A stretch of 64,000 nt of DNA from Apostichopus japonicus (taxonomy: Eukaryota; Echinodermata; Holothuroidea; Aspidochirotida; Stichopodidae). The stretch's first letter is position 1, and every line of letters begins with the position of its first letter. The notes under the pieces are model-generated. The model ran no database searches, had not been told where the DNA came from, and saw nothing but the letters and a program-made list of their open reading frames with translations. Shown piece by piece: positions 49,301-59,500 of the stretch. The stretch covers positions 3,843,501 through 3,907,500 of the forward strand of contig NC_092573.1 in the NCBI RefSeq assembly GCF_037975245.1. The letters are read 5' to 3'. The position numbers were made by a program, and so were the translations under genes.

Positions 49301-52066
49301 TATGTACAAGGTTGGTGAAGCTAACAGTCCTGTACAGTTAAATGTTGAATGTTTATCTTACAAAGTAACTTATGTCTTTGTAAATCATGTACCAAGGCAT
49401 TGTCATTCTCTAAGGCAGCAGTCTACAGACCCACCCCTTCTTTTAGATAGTAGCTTTGTTTGATAGAGCTTGTTAGATATTACTGCAAGCAAATATCATT
49501 TTTAAATTGTAGAGAGGATGAGATATATAAATTGATAAAACTAAATTGAGACTATGACAAATAGTAATATTCTTGCCAAACAAAACCCATGAAATGATCT
49601 TTAAGTGCTTAGAAGTACTATATTAAATCAATTTGTGGCAAGCCAAGAAAGTATTATCAATGAATGATAAACTGCGAAGCGCATCTCTCACCTTGTTTGA
49701 CCTGATGACCAGGTGCACTGTTAGACCATCGCCAATGGCTACAAATACAAAAATAATAGATCAGAAAAGTTATATTTATTGCATTATGTAAACAATTACT
49801 TGCAATTCACAATATTGTACATATACGGACACATTTAGACATGTTTGTTGGTGGAAGAACAACCTTTTAAAGACAACCCACAATAAGCTGAAGATTGCTG
49901 AAAATACCTACAGTACTAAATCCATTGTTGGACTTACTCTTAAAACTTGAGGTCAATTTATTAAATATATTAAGGTTGGATACAAAACATTTCCTTTCCT
50001 AGTCAAGCCATACCAAAGTGGAGGCCTTACGTTCAAATTATTATCTTATATGTAATTTTCAAGGGGGAAAATGCAATGTGCAAATGATTATTGTAGTACA
50101 GTATCTTCAAGTAATAACTGCTAACATATGCAATGTTCCTGAGAATGTCAGTCCATTGCTACCAGATTTCCTATTTTATTATTATGATTATTTTTTTGGA
50201 AAGAACAGAGCGATGCCTGGTTAATACTCACAATGTAGACTGCAAGTTATGACCCAATAAGAGGTACATGACTGACACCACCACTCCAAATCCTGTTATG
50301 GCCAACTTTTCTTTGCTCTCTCAAAGTGTCAATAACTGTTCGTTTTATGTTTACTGATAAATATTTCATGCAGTAAACAACCAGTTACTGATCTTAACCA
50401 AGTTGCAGAGTAAAAATACAAATACTTACAATGCTGCTTAAGGGTCTCATTATCCTTGAGGATCTTGCCAGCAAATATCAAGCATAACAGCTTTTCTTCT
50501 GTTTTGAACTTCTTTGCAACCACTTCTTTGAACTGTATCCATAAAAAGTTCAGAAATAAGTGGCCAGTTAAATGTAAATTTTGAGTACTTTACCTTATGA
50601 ACTTTATAGATTTTTAGAAAATGATTCTTAAAAATGCAAGGGATAATTTAGCATTTACATTTTAACAAAATGTAACCACAATATGCTGAGTTTCACACTA
50701 TTAAAATCAATGAGTTAATGACACAAGAACCTATTACAGCTGATATAGGCTCTATGTAGAAAATCAAATCCACACTAGCCTAGGCCCCTGTGTGATTACC
50801 CTAAATGTCATTTTCGTAAAACATTTTGCTGACCAAGCATGGAACTGTTGAGTTGATTAGGCCTCACAGTGTCTTACAGTACACTTAATATGGTAGAAAC
50901 TTCAAATTAGAAGTTATTCTATAGTTGTGGCATAGCCTTAAATCATATTGGGGATGCCTGTAACTAACCAAATTGAGGTTGAGGCCATGTCATTCAGTAC
51001 TCTCCACCATAGAAAATGTGCTCTTTCTGCCATAGAAAAAGTGCCATTGCGCCATGACGGTAAAGTACTTTTTGTATGGCCGAAAGAGCACATCATGAGG
51101 TTGCATTGTATATGCACTGTATATTGCTTCACTTCACTCTACCTAGGCCAGCAAAATCTGTCATTTAAATCAACAATCAGAATCAGACTTTTTAATAAAC
51201 AATCAGCTAATTTGATTTATTCAACCAACTATTATATATATTTGAAGACTGTGTATCGATTCTTACGAACTTACAATTAAAACTATTCAATCAAGCTGTA
51301 CATTACTGACTGTGTATCAATTCCCCAATCTTATCTTAACTACAGTTTAGTCTATCCAGCATCCGTCACATTTGCAGACAGTGTAACTATTCTTCCACGC
51401 GATTCAAAGAAAGTTCCACCGACATATTCATGTACACCACGGTAAAATTGATTCCTAAAATGTACCTTTCTGCCATAGGTTTCGAGCCTTTGCCATGGAG
51501 GAAAGGATCGAAACCTATGGCCGAAAGGTATGCCAGTATGTACCTTTGACGGAATGGCACTAGATCCTATTGATTAATGTAGCATAGGCCTATGCTAGGC
51601 CTGGTGATGTAATATTACTAGGCCATGCCATTTAGGCTAACTATATCTAGGCATTAGCTAATTCAAAATAGGGGTAGGCTTAGAAAAATGCACACAATAT
51701 CAAACATTAGGCTGAATGCGCTCAAAATTAAGCCAAATTGTATGATGTTTATCTATACCTAGCCTATATATGTCACTGTTTAGCATACGTAATTGGCCTT
51801 GCTCAAATTATATAGGGCTAGGCTTACAACACTGTAGCATACACCATAACAAACATTAGGCTAGGCTGAATGCTGTAAAATTCAAAGCATTTGGTAGGCG
51901 CACAGTGACGACCTATGACAGTTTTGAAACATGAAAGGCAAACAAGAAATAGGATACCTACCTCTTTAATTGTTGAACCGGGTGAAATTTCTATTCCTTC
52001 TTTCTCTCGTGGTGTTTTCACAAAAACGACGATCGTGCTCAGTGTTTCTTCACTTTTGTCAGCCAT
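40304..52066 (-). CDS. UBQLN: Ubiquilin, UBL-UBA proteasome shuttle
   Basis: Thirteen coding exons: 52066-51962, 50532-50430, 49738-49692, 49243-49016, 48191-48066, 46042-45914, 45409-45280, 45153-45001 (or to 44998), 44381-44233, 42887-42804, 42187-42072, 41792-41549 and 40441-40304. They join in frame to about 583 residues, the usual length. Residues 7-85 are a ubiquitin-like domain (TIVVFVKTP, then [13 protein letters not shown] and [10 protein letters not shown]) that binds proteasome receptors. STI1-type repeats follow ([35 protein letters not shown] and [18 protein letters not shown]), which bind hydrophobic clients. A Thr/Pro-rich linker has tandem GTTTTPS units. The C-terminal UBA ([20 protein letters not shown]) binds polyubiquitin. 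Role: delivery of ubiquitinated and mislocalised membrane proteins in cytosol and nucleus. No PXX repeat, so not UBQLN2-like. Intron 9 opens with a minisatellite containing copies of the exon 9 end. Confidence 0.93.
43085..44258. repeat. 38-bp minisatellite containing a copied exon end and 5' splice site
   Basis: About 30 tandem units of 38 bp. On the transcript strand each unit reads TTAGCATCACAT, then GTGAGT, then ATTATC or GCTATC, then TATCAAACCCACAG. The last 24 bases of ubiquilin exon 9 and its donor form the first unit, so the array arose from the exon-intron boundary. Two unit variants (GTGGG with AGCAC; GTAGG with AATAC) tend to alternate, giving a 76-bp higher-order period. Variation between units is very low. 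Confidence 0.95.
46330..46693. mobile_element. hAT-type MITE in ubiquilin intron 5
   Basis: 364 bp. The left end is CAAGGGCGTAGGAA and the right end TTCCTACGCCAATG. Perfect 8-bp duplications GAATCAGC lie at 46322-46329 and 46694-46701. It includes the GGGGAGGGGGACACCCCCTC segment shared with the element at 21013-21877. Confidence 0.8.
47068..47709. mobile_element. Inverted-repeat DNA element with 6-bp duplication
   Basis: 642 bp. The 13-bp ends CAGGGATGTAAGT and ACTTACATCCCTG are exact inverses. They are flanked by CTAATA on both sides (47062-47067 and 47710-47715). Inside is an imperfect tandem duplication near 47136-47264 (CTGACTACTTACACACTATC twice). No transposase frame. It lies in intron 5 of ubiquilin. 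Confidence 0.75.
51016..51093. repeat. Hairpin in ubiquilin intron 1 (left)
   Basis: Arms 51016-51042 and 51067-51093 (27 bp each) pair with two mismatches around a 24-nt loop. They share the core CTTTCTGCCATA with the hairpin at 51463-51530. Confidence 0.8.
51463..51530. repeat. Hairpin in ubiquilin intron 1 (right)
   Basis: Arms 51463-51490 and 51503-51530 (28 bp each) pair with two mismatches around a 12-nt loop. The 68-nt size and near-complete pairing are compatible with a short hairpin RNA or a tiny MITE. Confidence 0.8.
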
Positions 52067-53135
52067 GATTTTTCACTTTTACAACTAAGTAACTAGATTA
52101 ATCAGAATATCTCTTTCAAAATGAAATTATATCAGAACTAATGGCTTTCAGGCTATAGTCCTTCCAGTTTCTTTTTATTAGAAAATTTCAATTAAAACTT
52201 AAATCAAAGAATAGGAGGAAGTATTCTGCTAGTATTATTGATGAAAAAGCTTTTCGCTGAAAAAATGGTTAAGCTGAGGTATCTATTTGCGAAGTAGTTT
52301 TGCTCACGGCATCACATGTATTTTACGTGACCCATCGGCCGTGAAGATACGATACTTACGCGTCAACTTTACATGTTATGAAATCAGTTCAACGAGTAAG
52401 AGTAACGTAGAAGGTACTAGAAGTATTAGAAGACCAACTCTCTGGTAATAGTGTTATTGTCATTTTAAGGGTAAATCCAAATTAAAAGGTCAATTAAATT
52501 AATTGGATTCACGGCAACTCATCGCTTAGCACACTGACAGGGCCAAGTTCTTAGCTTCTCTTACATATCAGCAGACTACTGCGACCTAAACTAAAGTGTG
52601 TAGGCCTAATATAACTCTAATCGACCTTAGCGAACTAAGTTATGCTTACGCCAGTCGTACTCAGCCAAGCATTAGGCCAGGCCAACCATGCACTTTACAT
52701 AGTGTTGGTCTATCTAAGCCTAACTTAAGTCAGCCGTAAGGCTTGTCATGCAGTGTGGGGCCGGGGAAGGCCAAACTTAGGCCTACTTAGTTTCACGTTA
52801 AACTCACAAATTTGTTACCTATGCCTATAGCCTAAGTTTACAATTAGGCCCCTAGCCTGCAGTAGGCCTTAATAAGTTACAATGACTGAGTGGAGACTAT
52901 GTGCATAGCCTTAGTAGTACTCACTAGTAGTATGATAGTATACATTAGTGTTCTAAATTACTGTATTCCGTACCATAGGCCTAATGGTAAAACCAAGTTT
53001 TAGTATAACTTGGGCCTAGCTAGCCAATAGTTGTAAAGTTCTGTATAACCTATGATATAGCATACTAGGTTATGCATCCGTTTCGCGTAACTGTGCCGCC
53101 AAACGCCCGCTGGAGAATTAATTTTAAAAACGAAG
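52067..53135. other. Ubiquilin upstream region
   Basis: No gene recognised. It is strongly enriched in TAGGCCTA, TAGCCTA and AGGCCTA words, especially 52600-53050, continuing the composition of intron 1 (51590-51860). It is the likely promoter region of ubiquilin. Confidence 0.5.
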
Positions 53136-53142
53136 TGATTAT

Positions 53143-53975
53143 TCGCAGGGCAGCCCGGCGAATAACGTACACAGACACCTTATTCGCAGGGCTGTGACGA
53201 TTTTGAAAATAGGTTTATTATTAGGTTTTGCTATTGATACCAGTCAGTTTAGGGGCCTTGAAAAAGCCAACCTTTTGGGCCCAAATAGTCTTAGCCACTT
53301 CATAAGCTAGTTTTTGGAGCCCCAGCAGTTCAAGTTTAAAAGCTTATTTTAAGGGAGCTTATCTTGGGATTCCCCAAAAGCCGATATTGCCTGAAAGCCA
53401 ATATGGTCAAAGGTGTGACACCCCCCCCCCCACCTCCCACACCTTTACATGCAAATGAGCAGTCACTCTGCAAAAACAAAGGTGAAAGTGATCGAGGGAA
53501 GACATTTTTATGTTGGCGGTACTAATGCTAGACTGGTTCAATCTTAAGGCCCTAGGCTCCCAAAACCAATCCTAACAGCATTAAGATAGGAATCCCAAAG
53601 GCCAATATATTCCTCAAAATATAGAGGCTCCCAATTAAGACTCTCAAAAAGATAGCTGGTGCCCAAAAGCAAACTCGAATAGCCCCAAAAGCAAACTCGA
53701 ATAGCCCCAAAAATGACTGAGCCCGTTAACCCAGTCTAAGGCTGCCCTGTGAATAAGGTGTATGTGTCTGGCTATTCGCAGGGCAGCCCTGCAAATAAGA
53801 TGCTTGTGTCTGGCTATTCACAGGGCTGCCCTGCGAATAAGGTGTATGTGTCTGGCTACTGTATTCGCAGGGCTGCCCTGTGAATAAGATGCTTTTGTCC
53901 GGCTATTCGCAGGGCTGCCCTGTGAATAAGGTGTATGTGTCTGGCTATTCGCAGGGCTGCCCTGCGAATAAGCCC
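53143..53975. repeat. Palindromic-unit array (TTATTCGCAGGGC)
   Basis: TTATTCGCAGGGCAGCCC near 53143, and its inverse GGGCTGCCCTGCGAATAA ending near 53975, bracket about 830 bp. From about 53738 to 53975 there are about five tandem units of roughly 48 bp. Each holds the palindrome TATTCGCAGGGC-GCCCTGCGAATA and a spacer alternating between GGTGTATGTGTCTGGC and GATGCTTGTGTCTGGC. The left end carries the same unit inverted. The family is not identified. Confidence 0.75.
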
Positions 53976-54189
53976 CACCTTTTAAAAAAAATCATTATTT
54001 GTCGAACTTACCATTAAATGTTATATTTTTGGTATTAAAATCATAAGAACATATTTACCCAACGTCAAATAAAAGTACCTTTCCAACGCTCGAAATCTTT
54101 GGCAAATTCCTGAATGAAAATTTGCCCCACACTGTGACCAACTTGTAACTTGACTCATAGGAAATGTTAATTGCCTATAACTATATCTG

Positions 54190-56045
54190 CTTCTTTGCGC
54201 CTTGTGGCTGCTGACCAGCAGAAGCAGGAGGGTAATTGGTGACCTTTCTCCCGAGGGTTATGATTTTGTTCATGTCCCCAGACCATCAACAGGGGGAGGT
54301 GATGCAATTTTGCACAAGGATTCCATCAGATGTGTCAAACACTATGCTTGCAAGCTACATCTTTTGAGAGTATTATTGCAACCGACTTACCTGGCAAGTT
54401 CAATGAATTCTTTATCACCAAAATCGAGACTATTCAAGCGACAGAGGATGAAGTGTTTAAAGCTATTAACTCCTCCCCTACGTAGTCATCACCAATGGAT
54501 CCTGCACCTACATGGTCGTTGAAATTGCATCTTGCAACTTGATTATTAACAAGTCACTTGCACAGGGAATCTTTCGAGATTCAATGAAGAATGCTAGTGT
54601 TCTTCCACTTCTCAAAAAGTCAACATTGGACTGTAAGCAATTCAAGAACTAACAACCATTGTCAAATCCTACGTTCAGTCTCAAAGTTATTAGAGCGGAT
54701 TGTGTCTAACCGGTTGTCTACTTAATGGAAACACATTCCCTTCATGAACCTCGAGACAGCCAGCATTATAGATTGCACCACGGAACTGAAACTGTCCTAC
54801 AGTACCTTGGGTGAAAGATTACATTCTTAATGCCGTGGGTGACCGTAAAAGTGTGTTCTTAGTCACTGCTTGACCTATCTGACGTGTTTGACACTATCCA
54901 TCATGAAACTCTCCTTTGCCGTCTTGAAACTAATATTGGTGTCAAAAGTATGCTCTCCACTGGATGCAGTCTTATCTGACAAACCCGGAAACAACAAGTT
55001 TACATCCAAGGGGATTAATCGCAACCAACAGTGCTAAAGTTTGGCATTCCCCAGGGCTTTCTGTTGGGACCAAAACTGTTTACAATTATTTACTCTGCCC
55101 CTATGGTGGTTATTTGCAAGTCACAACCTAGATGTTCAGATGTATGCGGATGACACCCAATTGTTGATGTTCTTTGACTTAGATAACAACAGTGGTGAAA
55201 ATGATGTCATCCAGCACCGCATTGCAGACCTACGTTTGTGGATGAAAGTTAACCACCTCAAACTGAATGATGACAAAGACTGATCTACTTGTTGTAACTC
55301 CTTCACACTTCAAGGAGTAGGTACAGGGCACTAAAATTCAATCTACTTGTTTGAACTCCTCCACACTTCAGGGAGAGAGTACAGGGCTCTAAAATTCAAT
55401 CTACTTTTTTTAACTCCTCCACACTTTAGGGAGAGGGTACAGGGCACTAAAATACAATCTACTTGTTGTAACTCCTCCACACTTCAGGGAGAGGGTACAG
55501 GGCTCTAAAACCCAAGTGAGGAGTGACGTTGTTGAGTCCTCATCATCAGTATGTGACCTGGGTATCATTCTTGACTCCACCTTAAACATAGAGAAACATT
55601 AATCTGTGGGGCAGCATACCATCACTTGTGCAGCATCAATGCCATAAGGAAGTCACTTGATACCAAACACACAGAACATACAGAACCTTGATACAGAATT
55701 GCTGACACACTGATTCATACAACTACGAAATTCTTTTGCTAACATGGAAGGCCCTTCATATTCAATATTTGTGTGATCTCATCTCCCCTTACCATCCAAC
55801 TCGTTCTCTCCACTCTCAACAAGCTAATTTCTTTGAATATTGAGGCTCGCTTCAAATTCAACGGATACGGTGGTCATGCATTTCATAGAATTGGCCTTTG
55901 TTTATGGAATTCCATGCCACATGAACTCGGGCATTGCCACTCACTGAACAGTTTCATGAAACATCTTAAAACCGTTCTCTTTCACAGCGCCTTTCCACGA
56001 TGTCAGCACTCTATAAATACTGAGTTGATGATGATGATGATGTAG
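54190..56045 (+). mobile_element. Degraded non-LTR retrotransposon (CR1/L2-like)
   Basis: Fragments appear in the order expected of a LINE. An endonuclease piece (DLSPEGYDFVHVPRPSTGGG) lies near 54240. The RT box FGIPQGFLLGPKLF lies near 55040 and the catalytic MYADDTQLL near 55139, followed by LRLWMKVNHLKLN. The C-terminal block has FNGYGGHAFHRIG and LWNSMPHELGHCHSLNSF from about 55855. It ends in a stop within a GATGATGATGATG tail, typical of CR1/L2-type 3' ends. Many frameshifts and stops separate the pieces, so it is dead. Four copies of a 62-bp unit interrupt it at 55285-55510. Confidence 0.82.
55285..55510. repeat. 62-bp tandem repeat inside the LINE remnant
   Basis: Four units of about 62 bp (ATCTACTTGTTGTAACTCCT, then CACACTTCAGGGAG, then GTACAGGGC) just after the RT domain. 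They break the reading frame. Confidence 0.85.
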
Positions 56046-56582
56046 CATGGCTAGTTTAAAGGAATAAAATTTCAAATTATCTGTAACAAATCATACCTAT
56101 AGGCCCTGGGAAACTTGAAATTAGGTGGTCCCAACAGCAAAGTCAAAGGAATAGGCAGGGGGGGGGGACACAGGGCAAGTACTCCATCTCCCTCCCTCTC
56201 CCTCCCTTCATTTCATGCTACAAACATGAAGTCTTACAGGTTTTGTTTACATCTGGATTTTTTTAATGCGCTCAGTCTTTGTGAACAGGTCAAAATGTGT
56301 GTGGAAGAGGGTGAGGGAGGGGGGAGTACCTTTTTAAATTGTGGTGGTCTGACAGCAGTATTTGACACAGATTAGTGCCAAGAAAGATGATTTAGACCAC
56401 AGAGACTGGTTACACTTTTGATAGTGTTTATAATTAAATGCCCTATATGACCTTAAATTGACCTAATTTTCTGCATGTTTTCCCAAGTCATTTGATTGCT
56501 ATACTGTATGTATCTAATATTACAGTGCTATACTTTTATTTACCAATGGAAAGCTATCTTACGTTTTGATCAACAGTTCGAA
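56046..56582. other. NEIL1 upstream region
   Basis: No gene recognised. It holds a G-run near 56159 and CCCTCCCTCTCC tracts near 56190. The frame open from 56496 is a leader extension of the NEIL1 frame and not conserved. Confidence 0.4.
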
Positions 56583-59500
56583 ATGCCCGAGGGACCCGAG
56601 CTCCATCTTGCCAGCCGATTTGTCAACAAGTGCTGCAAAGGGACAGTTTTCTCTGGCAACATTGTCAAGTCTGAAGTCCATAAAAGTGAAGAGATTAAGT
56701 TTAAAAGTGACGCTTACACCATATCTGCCACTTCCAGAGGCAAAGAGCTTCAGCTATTTTTAAGTAGCGTCCAAGATGACAAGAAATCCGCTAAGAAGGC
56801 CGCCGCCATTGATCCCCAATCCCATGCCGCCATTTTGTTCCGATTTGGCATGTCGGGCAAGTTTGAGTTCACTGCCGAAGCGGATTTGCATAAGCATGCA
56901 CACTTGAAGTTTTTCACTAAGAGTGAGCCCAGGATGGTACTCAGCTACGTGGACGTCCGAAGGTTTGGAAGATTTGAAGAGACCACGCAGTGGGGCAAGG
57001 ACAGGGGCCCGGACCCTATGTTCGAATATAAAGAGTTTAGGTATTCCATCTCATTTTACTACCATTGCGGTAGGATTTTCTTCCAATTTCAAGACAAGTT
57101 GTATGATGTGATTTTCAAGTTTAACCACATAAAGTATGATCATAAAAGAATACAGGGGGGTAGGTTAAAAATGGTAGTTGCAGACCCAGGGGTTGAAGGG
57201 GGGTGGGAGTTTACAACTCCACCCTTTTCATCCCCAAACAAAAGTTCAAAACTATTTATTAGCGCAATCTTGAATTTAACTGTAACTATCATAGACCTAA
57301 TTTTGTTAGTATACATAGGCCTCAGAATGCACCCTTTCATGTCTACAATTTTCCTTTGTGGCAGAGAACGGGACACCACGACAGCTATGTTGGGGCATGT
57401 TTTCCTTTATTGTTCCGTGAGTGTTCCTTGTATGACCCCAGGGTCACACCTTTACCTTCATAAAATCTTAATTGTGGGATAGATTTCTTTTGAGATCTGC
57501 AAAGGGCCAAATCTTTAGCAAATTATGATCTTTTCTTTTTTCTTTTTTTTCTTTCTTTCTTTCTTCTATTTTTCCCATTTCAGATTAAACGTCCTCGAAA
57601 GTTTATCCTCATCGGAGTTTGATCGTCCCATCTGTGAAGTGCTCTTGAACCAAAAGTACTTTAATGGCATCGGCAACTACCTCAGAGCAGAAATATTGTA
57701 CAGGTAAAGGACCATTGACCTGTTTGCCTAAGTAGTGAATTTAAGTACTTTCAGTACCAGTGTGTAACTTATCATGGTATTTGTGGGGAAATTTCAGAGA
57801 ATTTTGTAGGACATTTGTATATATCGCTGAAAATTGTAAAGTGTACACTTTTTGAAAATGGTATTAGATTCTTTCCTGCCAACACAAATATGTATGTTTT
57901 TTGAGATATTGGATATTTTTAGATAGCAAGTGATTTGATCATTTGTTGTGTTCATACTGTGGATCATTTGGATCAATTGCACCCCACCTAGTATTTACCT
58001 GAAATTTTATGTATCCAGGGACAATTTTGAACACTTGCCTGTTGTTCTGAGGTAACTAAATTCCTTTGTAGTAAAAATGATACATATTTGCATATTATAC
58101 ATAGAATTATACATAGAAAGCTTGTTAGACTACCAATTCTGCTGTTCAGTCAGTCGTAAGAACTATCCAGATCATGCAACTGACAACCAGCAAGATTTCT
58201 TACAAATCAGCTCTGGTTTACATGTATGTACTGGTATATACTGATAACTTGTGTTATATATGGCATGTCTTGGGTGGGATCCATAACACAGTTTGCATAG
58301 CTTGACAAAGGTACTGTATTCACCCAGCAGATTTTTTTCAACATTGAATATTTAACTTAAGATGAAACTATTTGCTAGTGTTGCTTCCTAGGCTATGCAA
58401 GTTTTTTTACCAGCAACAAATTAAAACAAGAGTATTGCATAATTCCTGGTTTCAAAATCCAAAAGAATTTGTTGAGATCCCACCTCCCTTTGACTATCTG
58501 TGAGCATATTTCATTTTGTTCTCAACTGTGGTATCCACAAACACTGGTGTCCAGGTAGCTAGAAAGGAAATTAGCTTTCCGCTGGAGCTGGAAAAATTTT
58601 TGGTATCATGTTTTTAGCCCTTTTTGGAATGCTATTTTGCAAACCACAGTTTGTGCTGATGAAGGTCAATGGAAGACAGAAATATTCATTGGTTTTAAGC
58701 GTCTTAATGATATTCAGAGCATTTAATGATGACTTAATGCCATGACTTTCTGTTCCTATGGAGATGTGGTTTAGCTGTTAGAGTCATTTTGTAACAGTGA
58801 AGTGCACAGGATTTCAAAGGTGGGGGAAGCAGCCAAATTTCAAATTTCTCCCAACTGATCAGTAGAGGCATGAATCTTTATGGATCTATAGGCTGAGACG
58901 GGTCAAAAAAAAATTCAAAAGCGTCTTTCAGCTGTGGGGTAGTTAGTTGACTCCCTTGAAGGGGTTAGGCGTTCTCCTCTATTAAATGGTACATTCTGTG
59001 GCATATTTAGACTATAAATTGTGTCTATCATTAAGTCTTAACACAAGTTTGTGATTATGTCTGTAATTTTGAAAAACATGTATTCCTTTATGACTGAGGT
59101 GGGAGCCACCTCCCTTCCCTCTTCCAACCCCCCCTCCCCCTCCCTCCTTGCACATGCCACTATTTTGAAATATGAATATTTACCAGGATTACTTTGTTTG
59201 TGTAATTCTGCCAAAACTCAAGGGCAGAAGATATTTGTGTAAGCCATTGTATGATTTGTGTTCTTGTTTTCATTCACAGAATTGGTATCCCACCCTTCGA
59301 ACAGGCAAGAAGAGTATTTGAAGGATTACCAGAAATTCCTCCAGATGTGAAACCAAAGATGAAAGGCTCAGTTTCAAAGAACAAAGACCAGAAGGCTGAT
59401 ATCTTGCATCTTTGTCATAGTGTCCCTCTAGAGGTGGTTAATTTAGGTAAGCAACCTGATGTACCTAAGAGTTTGCTTTGTTGTCATAGTGTCCCTCTAG

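Noticed and set aside
57041..57482. Extension of NEIL1 exon 1 to the open-frame end
   Set aside because: The translation loses family similarity exactly at the GT at 57041, and exon 2 resumes the family sequence in phase.
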